Below, piece by piece: positions 44,168 to 53,180 of a stretch of 64,000 nt of DNA. Below the pieces are notes generated by a model. It was given only the letters and a program-made list of their open reading frames with translations. It did no database searches and was not told the DNA's origin. The stretch's first letter is position 1. The number at the start of each line of letters is the position of its first letter. Source of the DNA: Marinibaculum pumilum. GTDB taxonomy: Bacteria > Pseudomonadota > Alphaproteobacteria > Ferrovibrionales > Ferrovibrionaceae. The translations under genes were made by a program, and so were the position numbers. Location of the stretch: assembly GCF_042646425.1 (NCBI RefSeq), contig NZ_JBHRTR010000048.1, forward strand, positions 62,001 through 126,000. The letters are read 5' to 3'.

Positions 44168-44709
44168 TCGGCGCCGTGCTGCGGGCGGGCCTCGACCGCT
44201 TCGAGCGCCGCTGGAACTACGATGCCGGCTATATGCGCCGGATCCTGGCGGCGGACCGGCGGGCGGGGCTGAAGCTCGCCCTGGCGACCGGTTTCATGAA
44301 CCACGATTTCGGGCTGCCGGCGGAGGTCGCCTTCGCCGCCCGGCTGCGCAGCACCCGCGCCGCCGATTGCGGTCCCTGCCTGCGGCTGGGTCTGGCGATG
44401 GCCGCCGCAGCCGGCGTGCCAGCAGCGCTGCTGCGCCCGGCGTTGCAGGATGGCGCGCCGCCCCCGGACGACCGGTCGGACATCGCGCTGGCGATCGGCT
44501 ACACCGATGCGGTGCTGGCCGGCAGCGCCGATGCCCCGGGGTTTGCGGCGGAGGCGGCGGCACGCTTCGGGCCGCGCGGCCAGGCGGGGCTTGCGGTGGC
44601 GGTGCTGGCGGGCCAGACCTTCCCGCTGCTGAAGCGCGGCATGGGGGAGGCCGCGTCCTGCGCCCCGGTGCTGCGGGAACTCGCCGCGATGGAGGATGCC
44701 GATGCCTGA
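44164..44709 (+). CDS. Carboxymuconolactone decarboxylase/AhpD-like protein
   Basis: 181 residues, all helical. A segment RSTRAADCGPCLRLGLAMAAAAGVPAALL has the C-x2-C redox pair of AhpD-like CMD proteins; a second FGPRGQAGLAVAVLAGQTFPLLKRG helix closes the domain. CMD genes are the best-known partners of ECF41 sigma factors, where they are usually controlled by them. GTG start overlapping the stop of the membrane protein gene; the last codons overlap the sigma gene. Activity is unknown; peroxidase-like redox chemistry is an inference. Confidence 0.82.
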   Translation: MIGAVLRAGLDRFERRWNYDAGYMRRILAADRRAGLKLALATGFMNHDFGLPAEVAFAARLRSTRAADCGPCLRLGLAMAAAAGVPAALLRPALQDGAPPPDDRSDIALAIGYTDAVLAGSADAPGFAAEAAARFGPRGQAGLAVAVLAGQTFPLLKRGMGEAASCAPVLRELAAMEDADA

Positions 44710-45643
44710 AACCGAGGATGACGAGGACCGGCTCGCGGCATTCCTGGCACAGCGGCCGCGGCTGGTGCGGCTGGCGTATCGCCATCTGGGCATGCTGTCG
44801 GAGGCGGAGGATGTGGTGCAGGACGCCTGGCTGCGGTTCAGCCGGGCGGCGGAGGTGCAGGATGCGGCCAGGCTGCTGTCCACCATCGTCACCCGGCTCT
44901 GCCTGGACCGGATGAAGTCGGCGCAGGTGCGGCGGGAGGTCTATGTCGGGCCCTGGCTGCCGGAACCGGCGGTGGGGGAGGCGGTGGACCCGGCAGGCGA
45001 CCGGGTGCTCGACATCTCCTATGCGGTGATGCGGGTGCTGGAGCGGCTGAGCCCGGCGGAGCGCGCCGCCTATTTCCTGCACGACCTGTGGGAGATGCCG
45101 TTCGAGGAGGTGGCCGCGGTGCTGGAGCGCTCGCCGGCCGCCTGCCGCAAGCTCGCCTCCCGCGCCCGCGCAAACCTGGCGGAGGCGCGCGCCCGCTTCC
45201 AGCCTTCGGGCGCGCAGGTGGAACGGATGGCGGCCCTGTTCCGCGCGGCGTCGGAGGCGGGCGACCCGGCGATCCTGCAGGCCGCGCTGGCGGAGGAGGT
45301 GGAACTGCTGAGCGATGGCGGCGGCAAGGTGCCGGCGGCGCTCAACATCCTGCACGGCGCGGCGAATGTCAGCCGCTTCCTGCTGGCGGTGGCCGGGGAA
45401 AAGATCCGGACCGGGATCTACCGCTTCGAGGCCGCGGTGATCAACGATGCCGCCGCGGTGGTGGTCCATGCCGGCGACCGAGTGGAGCAGACCATGTCCT
45501 TCGACCTGGACGGCGAGGGGCGGGTGCGCGCGATCTACATCGTGCGCAACCCGGACAAGCTGGCCCGTCTCGCCGGCGGGACGGAGGGGGTGGCCGGCGG
45601 CGAGACGGGCGTCGCCCAGGGCATGCCAGGTCAGATCCAGTAG
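44702..45643 (+). CDS. ECF41-type RNA polymerase sigma factor
   Basis: 313 residues. Region 2 (LVRLAYRHLGMLSEAEDVVQDAWLRF) and region 4 (RLSPAERAAYFLHDLWEMPFEEVAAVLERSPAACRKLASRARANL) are followed by a C-terminal SnoaL-like domain (about 185-295) containing the DGGGK motif conserved in ECF41. No anti-sigma gene is present: in this group the fused C-terminal domain regulates activity. ATG at 44702 has GGAGG six bases upstream. The promoter at 43732-43758 fits its own predicted specificity. The end overlaps the convergent PRC-barrel gene by 13 bases. Confidence 0.93.
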   Translation: MPETEDDEDRLAAFLAQRPRLVRLAYRHLGMLSEAEDVVQDAWLRFSRAAEVQDAARLLSTIVTRLCLDRMKSAQVRREVYVGPWLPEPAVGEAVDPAGDRVLDISYAVMRVLERLSPAERAAYFLHDLWEMPFEEVAAVLERSPAACRKLASRARANLAEARARFQPSGAQVERMAALFRAASEAGDPAILQAALAEEVELLSDGGGKVPAALNILHGAANVSRFLLAVAGEKIRTGIYRFEAAVINDAAAVVVHAGDRVEQTMSFDLDGEGRVRAIYIVRNPDKLARLAGGTEGVAGGETGVAQGMPGQIQ

Positions 45644-46002
45644 GGAGTGACGCCGTAGTGCCGGTGGATCGCGTCCTCGTAGCCGCGGTCGTCCAGGCGG
45701 TGCTCCTCGTGACGCGCGATCACCGGCGCGTCGTGCAACTGTTCCTTGGACAGATGCACGACATAGCCGTCCTTCCGCGGATCGTAGTGCAGCACCTCCC
45801 AGGGCAGGGGATGGTATTTCTCGCCGATGCCCAGGAAGCCGCCGAACGACATCACGGCATAGGCCACCTTGCCTGTCGTCTTGTTCACCATCAGCGAATC
45901 AACGCTGCCGAGCTCGTCGCCCTCGGCGTTGTAGACGGAGGTTCCCTCCACCTTGTGGCTGGAGATCAGGGTCGGGCTCTCGTCCGTTTCAAGGACCGCC
46001 AT
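45631..46002 (-). CDS. PRC-barrel domain protein
   Basis: 123 residues. The PRC-barrel pattern is present: ISSHKVEGTSVYNAEGDELGSVDSLMVNKTTGKVAYAVMSFGGFLGIGEKYHPLPWEVLHYD. The domain is a small beta-barrel seen in RimM, in reaction-centre H subunits and in stand-alone proteins of Alphaproteobacteria with unknown role. The tail is acidic. It lies downstream of, and convergent with, the ECF41 sigma gene and 58 bases from the ABC permease gene on the same strand. Confidence 0.88.
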   Translation of the reverse strand: MAVLETDESPTLISSHKVEGTSVYNAEGDELGSVDSLMVNKTTGKVAYAVMSFGGFLGIGEKYHPLPWEVLHYDPRKDGYVVHLSKEQLHDAPVIARHEEHRLDDRGYEDAIHRHYGVTPYWI

Positions 46003-46060
46003 CGGATTTCTCCTCGCTCTGCCGCGGCCACCATGGCCGGGACAGCGGGGAAACCGCGGC

Positions 46061-47071
46061 CTACCGCTTGCGGTTCCAGCGGTACGGCAGGCGGAATTCG
46101 GCCAGCGCCATGCCCAGCGCGATGGCCAGGCCGTGGATCACGTACTGGACCGCGGTCGACAGGCCGAGCATCTTCAGCATCTGTCCGAGATGGGTCAGGA
46201 ACAGCGCGGCACCGGCCACCGCGACCATCGAGCCGATGCCGCCGGAGATCGCCGTGCCGGCCAGCACCGCCGCCGCAATCGGCGCCAGCAGGTAGGCATT
46301 GCCGACATCCAGGGTCGGATTGCGGATGAAGGCGGAGAGCAGCAGACCGGCAATGCCGTAGAGCAGGGCGGCGGCGGCATAGGCGGAGACCTGCAGCGCC
46401 GGCACGTTCAGCCCGGCGATCCAGGCGGCGCGCGGATTGGCGCCCATCGCACCGAAGCGGCGGCCCAGCGCCGTCTTGCGCAGGACGATGGTGGCGATGA
46501 CGATCAGCGCAGCGGCCATCCAGACCGAGACGTTCAGGCCCAGCAGGCGCGAGCCGCCCCATTCCGCCAGCAGCGGTGGCACCCGGGCCTCCTGCGCGAT
46601 GCCCTGGCGGTACCAAAGGGTCGCGCCGGCGGTGATCGCACCGACCGCCAGGGTGACGATCAGCGCGTTGAGGCGGAACAGCGCCACCAGGATGCCGTTC
46701 ACCAGGCCGACCGCCAGCGCAAAGCCCAGGGCCAGCAGGAGCGCCGGCAGCAGCGCCGCGTCCTGCCCGCCGGACACGCCCAGCAGGACCGTACTGGAGA
46801 GGGTGATGACGGCGGGGATCGACAGGTCGATGCCGCGCGACATCAGCACCAGGGTCTCGCCCATCGTGGCGATCGCCAGGAAGGCGGCGAAAGGGATGAT
46901 CGGCAGGATCGAGCCCGGCAGCAGGCTGCGCGGCACGATCGCGGCGCTGAGGGCGAGGAGCGCCAGCAGCGCCAGCCAGATCGCGGCGAAGCGCATCGGC
47001 GGCACCGGGATCGACCAGCCTGTGCCGCCGGAGGCGATGCCGGCACCGTCTTTCGCCGCCACGCCCCTCAT
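46061..47071 (-). CDS. Sugar-type ABC transporter permease
   Basis: 336 residues with about nine to ten hydrophobic segments, an RbsC-type permease. The family motif GETLVLMSRGIDLSIPAVITLSS near residues 70-93 (usual IT-GGIDLSVG) is recognisable, followed by NALIVTLAVGAITAG and the late GLLLSAF-YLLAPIAAAVLAGTAISGGIGS region. It forms half of the membrane channel; the other half is fused to the ATPase encoded immediately upstream, with an ATGA overlap. It is the last gene of the transporter operon. Confidence 0.9.
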   Translation of the reverse strand: MRGVAAKDGAGIASGGTGWSIPVPPMRFAAIWLALLALLALSAAIVPRSLLPGSILPIIPFAAFLAIATMGETLVLMSRGIDLSIPAVITLSSTVLLGVSGGQDAALLPALLLALGFALAVGLVNGILVALFRLNALIVTLAVGAITAGATLWYRQGIAQEARVPPLLAEWGGSRLLGLNVSVWMAAALIVIATIVLRKTALGRRFGAMGANPRAAWIAGLNVPALQVSAYAAAALLYGIAGLLLSAFIRNPTLDVGNAYLLAPIAAAVLAGTAISGGIGSMVAVAGAALFLTHLGQMLKMLGLSTAVQYVIHGLAIALGMALAEFRLPYRWNRKR

Positions 47072-49638
47072 GACGGCACCCGGGCGCTGCCGGCCGCACC
47101 GGCGAAGGCGGCGCGCAGCCGCCGCAGCAGCCAGCCGACCGGCTCCCAGCCGGAATAGACCAGCACCGCGAACAGGGTCAGCCCGCCGCTGGCGATGATT
47201 CCGACCGCGGTGTTCAGACCCAGCAGCGGGATGATGTTCACTGTCAGGGTGAAGAACAGGGCGCCCAGCAGCGCGCCGAGGAACGAGCCGCGGCCGCCGG
47301 TCAGTGCCGCGCCGCCCAGCACCGCGGCGGCGATGCTGGTCAGGGTATAGGTGGCGCCCACCGTGGGATGGCCGACGCCGACCTCCGACGACAGGAACAG
47401 GCCGGCCAGCGCCGCCAGCAGGCCGGACAGCAGGTAGGCGCGGATATGCACCCGGTCGGTGCGCACGCCGTTGCGCTTCGCCGCCTCCTCGCGGAAGCCG
47501 GTGGCGCGCAGCCGCAGCCCGCTGCCGGAGCGGTAGAGCCACCAGTCGCCGGCGATCGCGATCGCCACCAGCAGGAAGAAGGAGAGCGGCACGAAGCCGG
47601 CCCGCGCCTTCAGGAGGTCGAGGAATTCCAGGCTGACCACCCCGGCCGGGGTCGGCCGCAGGTAGAGCGCGATGCCCTGCAGGATGGAGAGCATGGCGAT
47701 GGTGGTGATCACCGAGTTGATGCCCAGCCGGCGCACCACAAGGCCGTTGACGGCGCCGACCAGAAGGCCGGCCGCCAGGCAGAGGATGAAGCCCAGCACC
47801 AGCAGCGACGGCCCCATCTGGTAGGCGATCAGAAAGGAGGCGAGCACCACCGTCATGCTCATCAGCGAGCCGACGGAGATGTCGAAGCCGCCGACCATCA
47901 GCACGTTGAACTGCGCCATGGTCACCAGCGCCAGCGGCGCCGCCGCCAGCAGGATGTGGCGGAAGTTCAGGGTGGTCAGGAAGGCTTCCGACTGGGTCGC
48001 CGCATAGCCGCCGACGATCAGCAGCAGCAGCGCCAGGAACAGGAGCGGCGTCCACCAGCGTGACGTCAGGCCGCCGCCCAGCAGGCCCGCGAGGAAGCCC
48101 GGCCGGGCGGCCCGGTCGGCCGTCTCGCCGCGCACCCGGGTGGAGGTGAGGAAGGCGGCGACGATGTTCTCCTCCGTCACCTCGTCGCCGGCCAGTTCCC
48201 GGATCACATGGCCGCGGGAGAAGACCAGAACCCGGTCGCAGATGCCCGCCAGTTCCAGCGCGTCGGAGGAATTGACGACGAAGCTGGCGCCGGCCTCTGC
48301 CTTGCCCCGGATCGCCTGGTAGATGTCGAAGCGGGCATTGGCGTCGACCCCTTGCGTCGGCTCGTCGATCAGCACCACCGGTGCGCCCTGCAGGAAGCTG
48401 CGGCCCAGCACCGCCTTCTGCTGGTTGCCGCCCGAGAGGCCGCCGATCGGCTGCTCCAGCCCGGCGGTGACGATGCCCAGCTCCGCAACCATCGCCGCGG
48501 CGTCGGCCCGCTCCCGCCGGGCGGAGACCAGGCCGCCGCCGGCATAGCGGCCGAGCACCTGCAGGGTCATGTTCTCCCGCACGCCCAGGGCGGGAAAGAT
48601 CGATTCCTGCGCGCGGTCGGCGCTGAGCATCGTGATGCCGCCGGCCATCGCCCGGCGCGGCGCACCGCAGGGGATCGACCGGCCATGGCAGGCGATCCGG
48701 CCCTGCGCCTCCAGGAAGCCGCCCAGCGCTCGCAGCGCCTGGCGCTGGCCATTGCCTTCCGCGCCGGCGAAACCCAGCACCTCGCCGGCCCGCACCTGGA
48801 ACGACAGGTCGCTGAACTGCGCGCCCTGCAGGTCCTGCACGTCGAGGACGACCGGCGCGGTGGTGGCCCGCGCGCCGAGCTTGGCGGGATATTCGGATTC
48901 CACCAGCCGGCCGACCATCAGCGCGATCAGCTGCGCCTCCGACAGCTCCGGCCCGACCGGATAGGTGCCGCGACCGACCCCGTCGCGCAGGATGGTGACC
49001 CGGTCGGCGAGGTCCAGGATCTCCGGCAGGCGGTGGCTGACATAGACGATGGCCGTGCCGGCCGCCTGTGCCTGGCGGATGATCGCCGTCAGCTTCTCCA
49101 CATCCGGCAGGTCCAGGGTGGAGGTCGGCTCGTCGAGCAACAGCACTTTCGGCGCCGCCGTCAGGGCCTTCACGATCTCCAGGAACTGGCGCTGCGACGG
49201 CGTCAGGCTGCCGACGATTGCCTGCGGTGCCAGGTCCAGGTCGTAGCGGTCGAGCTGCGCTGCCGCCCAGGCGGCCATGCCGGTGACCGGCGGCGCGTCC
49301 TGCCCGGCGCCGGTGGGAACGCCGAGATAGAGATTTTCCGCCACCGTCAGCTCGCGTACCAGGGAATCGTCCTGGTAGACGGTGGCCAGGCCCAGGCGGC
49401 GCGCCTGCATCGGGTCGGCGGCGGTCAGGGGTGCGCCCATGATCTCCACCCGGCCCTCGTCGGCGGCGACCGCACCGGCGGCGATCTTCAGGAGGGTGCT
49501 CTTGCCGGAGCCGTTCTCGCCCAGCACGGCATGCACCTCGCCGGGGAGGCAGTCGAAGCTCATCCCGGCCAGCGCCTGCACGCCGGGATAGCGCTTGGAG
49601 ATGCCGGAGAGGCGGAGGGAGGCATGTTCAGGGGTCAT
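47068..49638 (-). CDS. Fused ABC transporter ATPase and permease (RbsA-RbsC type)
   Basis: 856 residues. Residues about 1-500 are a double ATPase of RbsA type: first Walker A GENGSGKSTLLKIAAG, degenerate signature LTPSQRQFLEIVKAL, LLLDEPTSTLD, then the second half with a degenerate Walker A (AEGNGQRQAL), the IGGLSGGNQQKAVLGR signature and VLIDEPTQGVD. From about residue 520 an RbsC-type permease with about nine helices begins (MAQFNVLMVGGFDISVGSLMSM, NGLVVRRLGINSVITTIAMLSIL). Fusion of ATPase and permease is uncommon in this importer group. It sits between the binding protein gene and a second permease. ATG at 49638. Confidence 0.92.
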   Translation of the reverse strand: MTPEHASLRLSGISKRYPGVQALAGMSFDCLPGEVHAVLGENGSGKSTLLKIAAGAVAADEGRVEIMGAPLTAADPMQARRLGLATVYQDDSLVRELTVAENLYLGVPTGAGQDAPPVTGMAAWAAAQLDRYDLDLAPQAIVGSLTPSQRQFLEIVKALTAAPKVLLLDEPTSTLDLPDVEKLTAIIRQAQAAGTAIVYVSHRLPEILDLADRVTILRDGVGRGTYPVGPELSEAQLIALMVGRLVESEYPAKLGARATTAPVVLDVQDLQGAQFSDLSFQVRAGEVLGFAGAEGNGQRQALRALGGFLEAQGRIACHGRSIPCGAPRRAMAGGITMLSADRAQESIFPALGVRENMTLQVLGRYAGGGLVSARRERADAAAMVAELGIVTAGLEQPIGGLSGGNQQKAVLGRSFLQGAPVVLIDEPTQGVDANARFDIYQAIRGKAEAGASFVVNSSDALELAGICDRVLVFSRGHVIRELAGDEVTEENIVAAFLTSTRVRGETADRAARPGFLAGLLGGGLTSRWWTPLLFLALLLLIVGGYAATQSEAFLTTLNFRHILLAAAPLALVTMAQFNVLMVGGFDISVGSLMSMTVVLASFLIAYQMGPSLLVLGFILCLAAGLLVGAVNGLVVRRLGINSVITTIAMLSILQGIALYLRPTPAGVVSLEFLDLLKARAGFVPLSFFLLVAIAIAGDWWLYRSGSGLRLRATGFREEAAKRNGVRTDRVHIRAYLLSGLLAALAGLFLSSEVGVGHPTVGATYTLTSIAAAVLGGAALTGGRGSFLGALLGALFFTLTVNIIPLLGLNTAVGIIASGGLTLFAVLVYSGWEPVGWLLRRLRAAFAGAAGSARVPS

Positions 49639-49686
49639 GAGGCTGCCGGTCGTAGATGGCTGCTGAAGGTCAGCCGTTTCAGTCAT

Positions 49687-49765
49687 CCCGGGCTTGACCC
49701 GGGATCCATTCCGCCAGCCGTGCCGGGGGGCTGGCGGAATGGGTGCTCGGGTCAGGCCCGAGCAC
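49687..49765. repeat. Three consecutive palindromes between binding protein and ATPase-permease genes
   Basis: In 79 bases there are three stem-loops: CCCGGG-CTTGA-CCCGGG (49687-49703), a perfect 12-base stem ATTCCGCCAGCC/GGCTGGCGGAAT with nine-base loop (49708-49740), and GTGCTCGGG-TCAGG-CCCGAGCAC (49743-49765). The first and third belong to the same CGGG-T-AGCCCG palindrome type as the elements around 61165-61740. They lie in the intercistronic region, where they could protect the 3' end of the binding-protein mRNA. Confidence 0.85.
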
Positions 49766-49804
49766 GACGGGCCGGTGGGAAGGGAGGTGGGCCGGGTCCC
49801 GCCG

Positions 49805-50974
49805 CTACTTGAACATCCGGTCGAGCATCGCGGTGCTGACCAGGGTGGAGACCGGCATCTCGTTGGGCAGGTCCGGGTTGCACATGCCCTTGGCGACCTG
49901 CTTCATCTTGAACGGCACGTCGACATGCGGCGGGATCTCGGCCCCGGCCTTGGCCATCATCGCCGCGGTGAGCGCGATGCGGGACTGGAAGGTGCCGCCG
50001 GACGAGAAGAAGATCTTGAAGTTCTCGTTGTTCGCCTTCTCCCAGTCGCAGAACAGGCCCTGCTCGTCGGTGCGCAGGGTGACGATCACGTCCATCGGCC
50101 GGTTCGCCGCCTCGAACGCGCGCACCCCGCCGCGGAAGCCGTCGGCATATTCGTAGAGCACCGCGTCGACATCCTCGTGCTGGGAGAGGAAGCCGGACAT
50201 CGCCTCGAAGGAGCCTTCCTGGGTCCAGTTGGTATCGGCCTTGCCCAGCAGTTCCATGCGGTCGTTCTTGTCGATCGCCTCTTCCGAACAGGTCTGCCAG
50301 GCCGCGCTCAGCGGGTTGCCCGGCGTGCCGCCCAGCTCCACCACCTCGACCTTGTCCTCGGTATTGGCCTGGTCGACATACTGGACGAACTGGCGGCCCA
50401 GCTCGCACAGATCCTCCGCCACCAGGGTCAGGTAGTCGGTGCCGGGATCGCCGCCGAAGCCGGCGATATAGGGGACGACGGTGATGCCCTGCTCGGTCGC
50501 CTCCCGCGCCGTCGGCAGCAGGGCCGGGCCGGCGTCCGGGAAGGTGGCGATGACGTCGACCTTCTGCGCGATCAGGCTGCGCATGTCGGAGATCGCCTTG
50601 GAGGCGTCGCCGCGGGCGGAGGTGTAGATGATCTTCGCCACCTCCGGATAGCTCAGCGCCTGCAGCACGAACTCCATGTGCGTGACCCGGCGCCAGACAT
50701 TCTCCCCGAAGCCGTCGGCCAGCGCGACGGTGAGGCTGCCGCGGCCGGTCTCGCAGACCAGGTCTTTCCAGCATTTCAGGGCGAGTGCCTGTTCCTCCGG
50801 CGTCAGTTCCTTCGCCGCGCGCATGAAGGTCTCCTTGACCACCGGGTTGATGCCTTCGGTGGTGCCCAGCGCCTTCATCTCCAGCTCGGCTGCGGTTTCG
50901 GCCTGGGCCGCCAGTGGCAGGGCGAGTGCGGCCGCCGCTGCCAACGGCAGCAGCCGCCTGATCGTCGTCTTCAT
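49805..50974 (-). CDS. Periplasmic binding protein of a sugar-type ABC transporter
   Basis: 389 residues. A signal peptide (MKTTIRRLLPLAAAAALALPLAAQA) is followed by a type I periplasmic-binding (Peripla_BP_4-like) body: GDASKAISDMRSLIAQKVDVIATFPDAGPALLPTAREATEQGITVVPYI is the standard hinge-proximal strand set with D--I-QGVD-I-- and the internal loop GGDPGTDYLTLV. Ligands of this group are sugars and small polyols, but the mature part here has an extra N-terminal 60-residue region with Cys pairs (LKCWKDLVCETG). It opens the transporter operon; the next gene downstream on the same strand is the fused ABC component. Confidence 0.9.
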   Translation of the reverse strand: MKTTIRRLLPLAAAAALALPLAAQAETAAELEMKALGTTEGINPVVKETFMRAAKELTPEEQALALKCWKDLVCETGRGSLTVALADGFGENVWRRVTHMEFVLQALSYPEVAKIIYTSARGDASKAISDMRSLIAQKVDVIATFPDAGPALLPTAREATEQGITVVPYIAGFGGDPGTDYLTLVAEDLCELGRQFVQYVDQANTEDKVEVVELGGTPGNPLSAAWQTCSEEAIDKNDRMELLGKADTNWTQEGSFEAMSGFLSQHEDVDAVLYEYADGFRGGVRAFEAANRPMDVIVTLRTDEQGLFCDWEKANNENFKIFFSSGGTFQSRIALTAAMMAKAGAEIPPHVDVPFKMKQVAKGMCNPDLPNEMPVSTLVSTAMLDRMFK

Positions 50975-51035
50975 GATGTCCTCCCTCGGATCTTCTTCTG
51001 GTTCTGCGTTTTCTGGTTCTGCGTTTCCGGGCGGA

Positions 51036-51497
51036 TCAGGTCTTGATCCACGGGTAGCGGGCGGTGTCCTTCCCGGCATAGTCGGGGTCGAGGTAGATGA
51101 AGCAGCGGCAGATCTTCCAGTCGCGGATCTCGAACACGTCGCACCAGCGGCCGGCGCCCCATTCCGGCACCCCGGCACGCCAGGGCCCGTCCTGGTGCTC
51201 GCCATGGCTGGTGCCCTCCGCGACGATCACGTCGGAGCCGGAGAACACCCAGTTGAAATGCGAGTAGTGGTGCAGGATCGACTTGATCGTGGCGCCGACA
51301 TCGCCGAACAGCTGGCCGATCTGCTCCTTGCCGGTCGCCAGTCCCCATTTCGGGAAATAGACCTGCGCATCCTCGGCGAAGAGGTCGAGGATCGATCCGC
51401 CGGTCGAGGTGGTGCCGCCATTGTCGAACGCCTTCAGGTATTCCAGGGCGACCGACTTGCGCTGCTCGTCGGTCATCACTTCCTTGGCCAGGGCCAT
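51036..51497 (-). CDS. NTF2/SnoaL-like protein
   Basis: 153 residues of the nuclear transport factor 2-like fold: an N-terminal helical pair (DEQRKSVALEYLKAFDNGG), DLFAEDAQVYFPKWGLATGKEQIGQLFGDV, then strands such as GSDVIVAEGTSHGEH and WCDVFEIRDWKICRCFIYLDPDYAGKD. Such proteins are small hydrolases, isomerases or binding proteins. It is encoded between the FAD oxidoreductase (33 bases upstream) and the binding protein (61 bases downstream), so it is probably part of the same operon. A role in modifying the imported substrate is inferred. Confidence 0.85.
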   Translation of the reverse strand: MALAKEVMTDEQRKSVALEYLKAFDNGGTTSTGGSILDLFAEDAQVYFPKWGLATGKEQIGQLFGDVGATIKSILHHYSHFNWVFSGSDVIVAEGTSHGEHQDGPWRAGVPEWGAGRWCDVFEIRDWKICRCFIYLDPDYAGKDTARYPWIKT

Positions 51498-51530
51498 CGG
51501 GTTTCCTCCTTCTGCTGTCTGTGCCGGGGG

Positions 51531-53180
51531 TCAGTTCGCGGGTTCGCGATTGGCGGCATTGGCCGCGCAATAGGCGAGGGCGAGATAGGGACCCAGGGTC
51601 GCGCCGCCGGCCCAGTAGGCGCGGGCCGACGCCGAGGCGACGCAGTTGCCGACGCCGTACAGGCCCGGGATGACGTTACCGGCGCGGTCCAGGATGCGGC
51701 CGTCGGGGTTCGCCATCGGCCCGCCCTTGGTGTCCAGGTTGCCGCCGGTCAGCAGGGCGGCGTAGTAGGGGCCGCTGTTGCTGATCGGATACATGGTGGG
51801 GTTGGGGCCTGCCGGATCGGCGCAGGCCGGGCCGTTGAACAGCAGTTCCACCTGCCGCTCGCCGCGCTGGAAATCCTCGTCCCGTCCGGCCTTCGCGAAA
51901 GTGTTGAAGCGCTCGATCGTAGCCTTCAGGGTGGCGGCGAAATCCTCGGCGACCTTCAGATTGCCGATGGCGGTCGCGTATTTCGCGAAGCGGGCCCGGA
52001 TGCCTTCGGCCAGCGCCTCCAGGGTCTCGCCCTTGATGACATGGGCATCGTCGCAGCCGGGCGGCACGATGAAGCGGCCATATTCGTCGCCCGCGGAATG
52101 CTCCTGGCTGCGCTGGTCCCAGACCGCGATCAGCACCAGGTTCGGATATTCCGCCTTTGTCGGGTCCCATTTGAAGAAGGCCTGGGCGGACTCGTTATAG
52201 GCCAGCTTCTCGTTGGTGACCCGGCGGCCGGTGCGGTCGACATAGATCATGGAATCGCCCGATGGCGAGAAGGTGCCGATCAGGCCCGGATCCCCGTTCA
52301 GTGCCTTTTCCAGGACGATCGGGCACATCCAGGGATAGTTCATGTTGCGCAGTTCGGCGCCGGCGGCGGCGCCGATGCGCACGAAGTCGCCCTCGTTTGT
52401 GACCGCCGCGCAGCCGCCCAGCACCGGCTGGGCCAGGAAGTTGCGGCGCAGGTCGGTATCGTGGGTGAAGCCGCCGGAGCCGAAGATCACCGCCTTCCGC
52501 GCTTTCAGGCGCAGCGGGCCGTTGGCGGCGGTGTCGACCTCCACCCCGGTCACCCGGCCCTGGTCGTTGCGGACCAGGCGCTGCACCCGATGGCCGGTGC
52601 GGATCTCCACCCCGTCGCGGGCGCAGGCCTCCGACATCGTGCGCACTGCCACCGCACCGCCGTCGGACATCGTGTCGCGCGCGCCCTTCGGCACCAGCAC
52701 GCGGCCGGTCGGGCATTTGTCCTCCGGGATCTCCGCCCAGTAGTCGGGCACCGCCTCGCAGTGGCGGTATTCCAGGGCGCCCTTCTCCGACAAGAGCTCG
52801 GTGGCCGGCGAGGCATTGTCGTAGATCGCTTCGCAGACCGCGTATTCCCAGTCGCTCAGGCCGAACCGCGCATCGTCGGGGGCATAGCTTTCCGGCCGCG
52901 ACAGCCGGGCCATGTAGCGGATGCAGTCCTCCTTGCGGTCTTCCATCCCGGCGGCCTGCATCGCCTTGTTGTTCGGCACCCAGTACCAGAAGGCCGCCTT
53001 CTTCGTGGTGCCGCCCAGCTCGTCGGCTTTTTCCAGCAGCACCACGGAATTGCCGTGCCAGCGGGAGAACAAAGCCGAGGCGAGGCCGGCGGCGCCGCCG
53101 CCGACGGTGATGACGTCATACTCGGCGTCGAACCGGTCCGAATTGACGGGCTCGGGCGAGCCGCGGGCGATGGTCGGCAT
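51531..53180 (-). CDS. FAD-dependent oxidoreductase (fumarate reductase/ketosteroid dehydrogenase-like)
   Basis: 549 residues. A dinucleotide motif DVITVGGGAAGLASALFSRWHGNSVVLLEKADELGGTT at the start, an internal AVIFGSGGFTHD strand, NPTMYPISNSGPYYAALLTGGNLDTKGGPMANPDGRILDRAGNVIPGLYGVGNCVAS, which covers substrate and FAD contacts, and a final ARAYWAGGATLGPYLALAYCAA. This is the FAD_binding_2 family of flavoprotein reductases and delta-1-ketosteroid dehydrogenases. It could dehydrogenate a ring compound. ATG at 53180 is chosen: GGAGAGGAGG lies six bases away. It is first in the operon of seemingly five genes and diverges from an AraC gene. Confidence 0.9.
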   Translation of the reverse strand: MPTIARGSPEPVNSDRFDAEYDVITVGGGAAGLASALFSRWHGNSVVLLEKADELGGTTKKAAFWYWVPNNKAMQAAGMEDRKEDCIRYMARLSRPESYAPDDARFGLSDWEYAVCEAIYDNASPATELLSEKGALEYRHCEAVPDYWAEIPEDKCPTGRVLVPKGARDTMSDGGAVAVRTMSEACARDGVEIRTGHRVQRLVRNDQGRVTGVEVDTAANGPLRLKARKAVIFGSGGFTHDTDLRRNFLAQPVLGGCAAVTNEGDFVRIGAAAGAELRNMNYPWMCPIVLEKALNGDPGLIGTFSPSGDSMIYVDRTGRRVTNEKLAYNESAQAFFKWDPTKAEYPNLVLIAVWDQRSQEHSAGDEYGRFIVPPGCDDAHVIKGETLEALAEGIRARFAKYATAIGNLKVAEDFAATLKATIERFNTFAKAGRDEDFQRGERQVELLFNGPACADPAGPNPTMYPISNSGPYYAALLTGGNLDTKGGPMANPDGRILDRAGNVIPGLYGVGNCVASASARAYWAGGATLGPYLALAYCAANAANREPAN

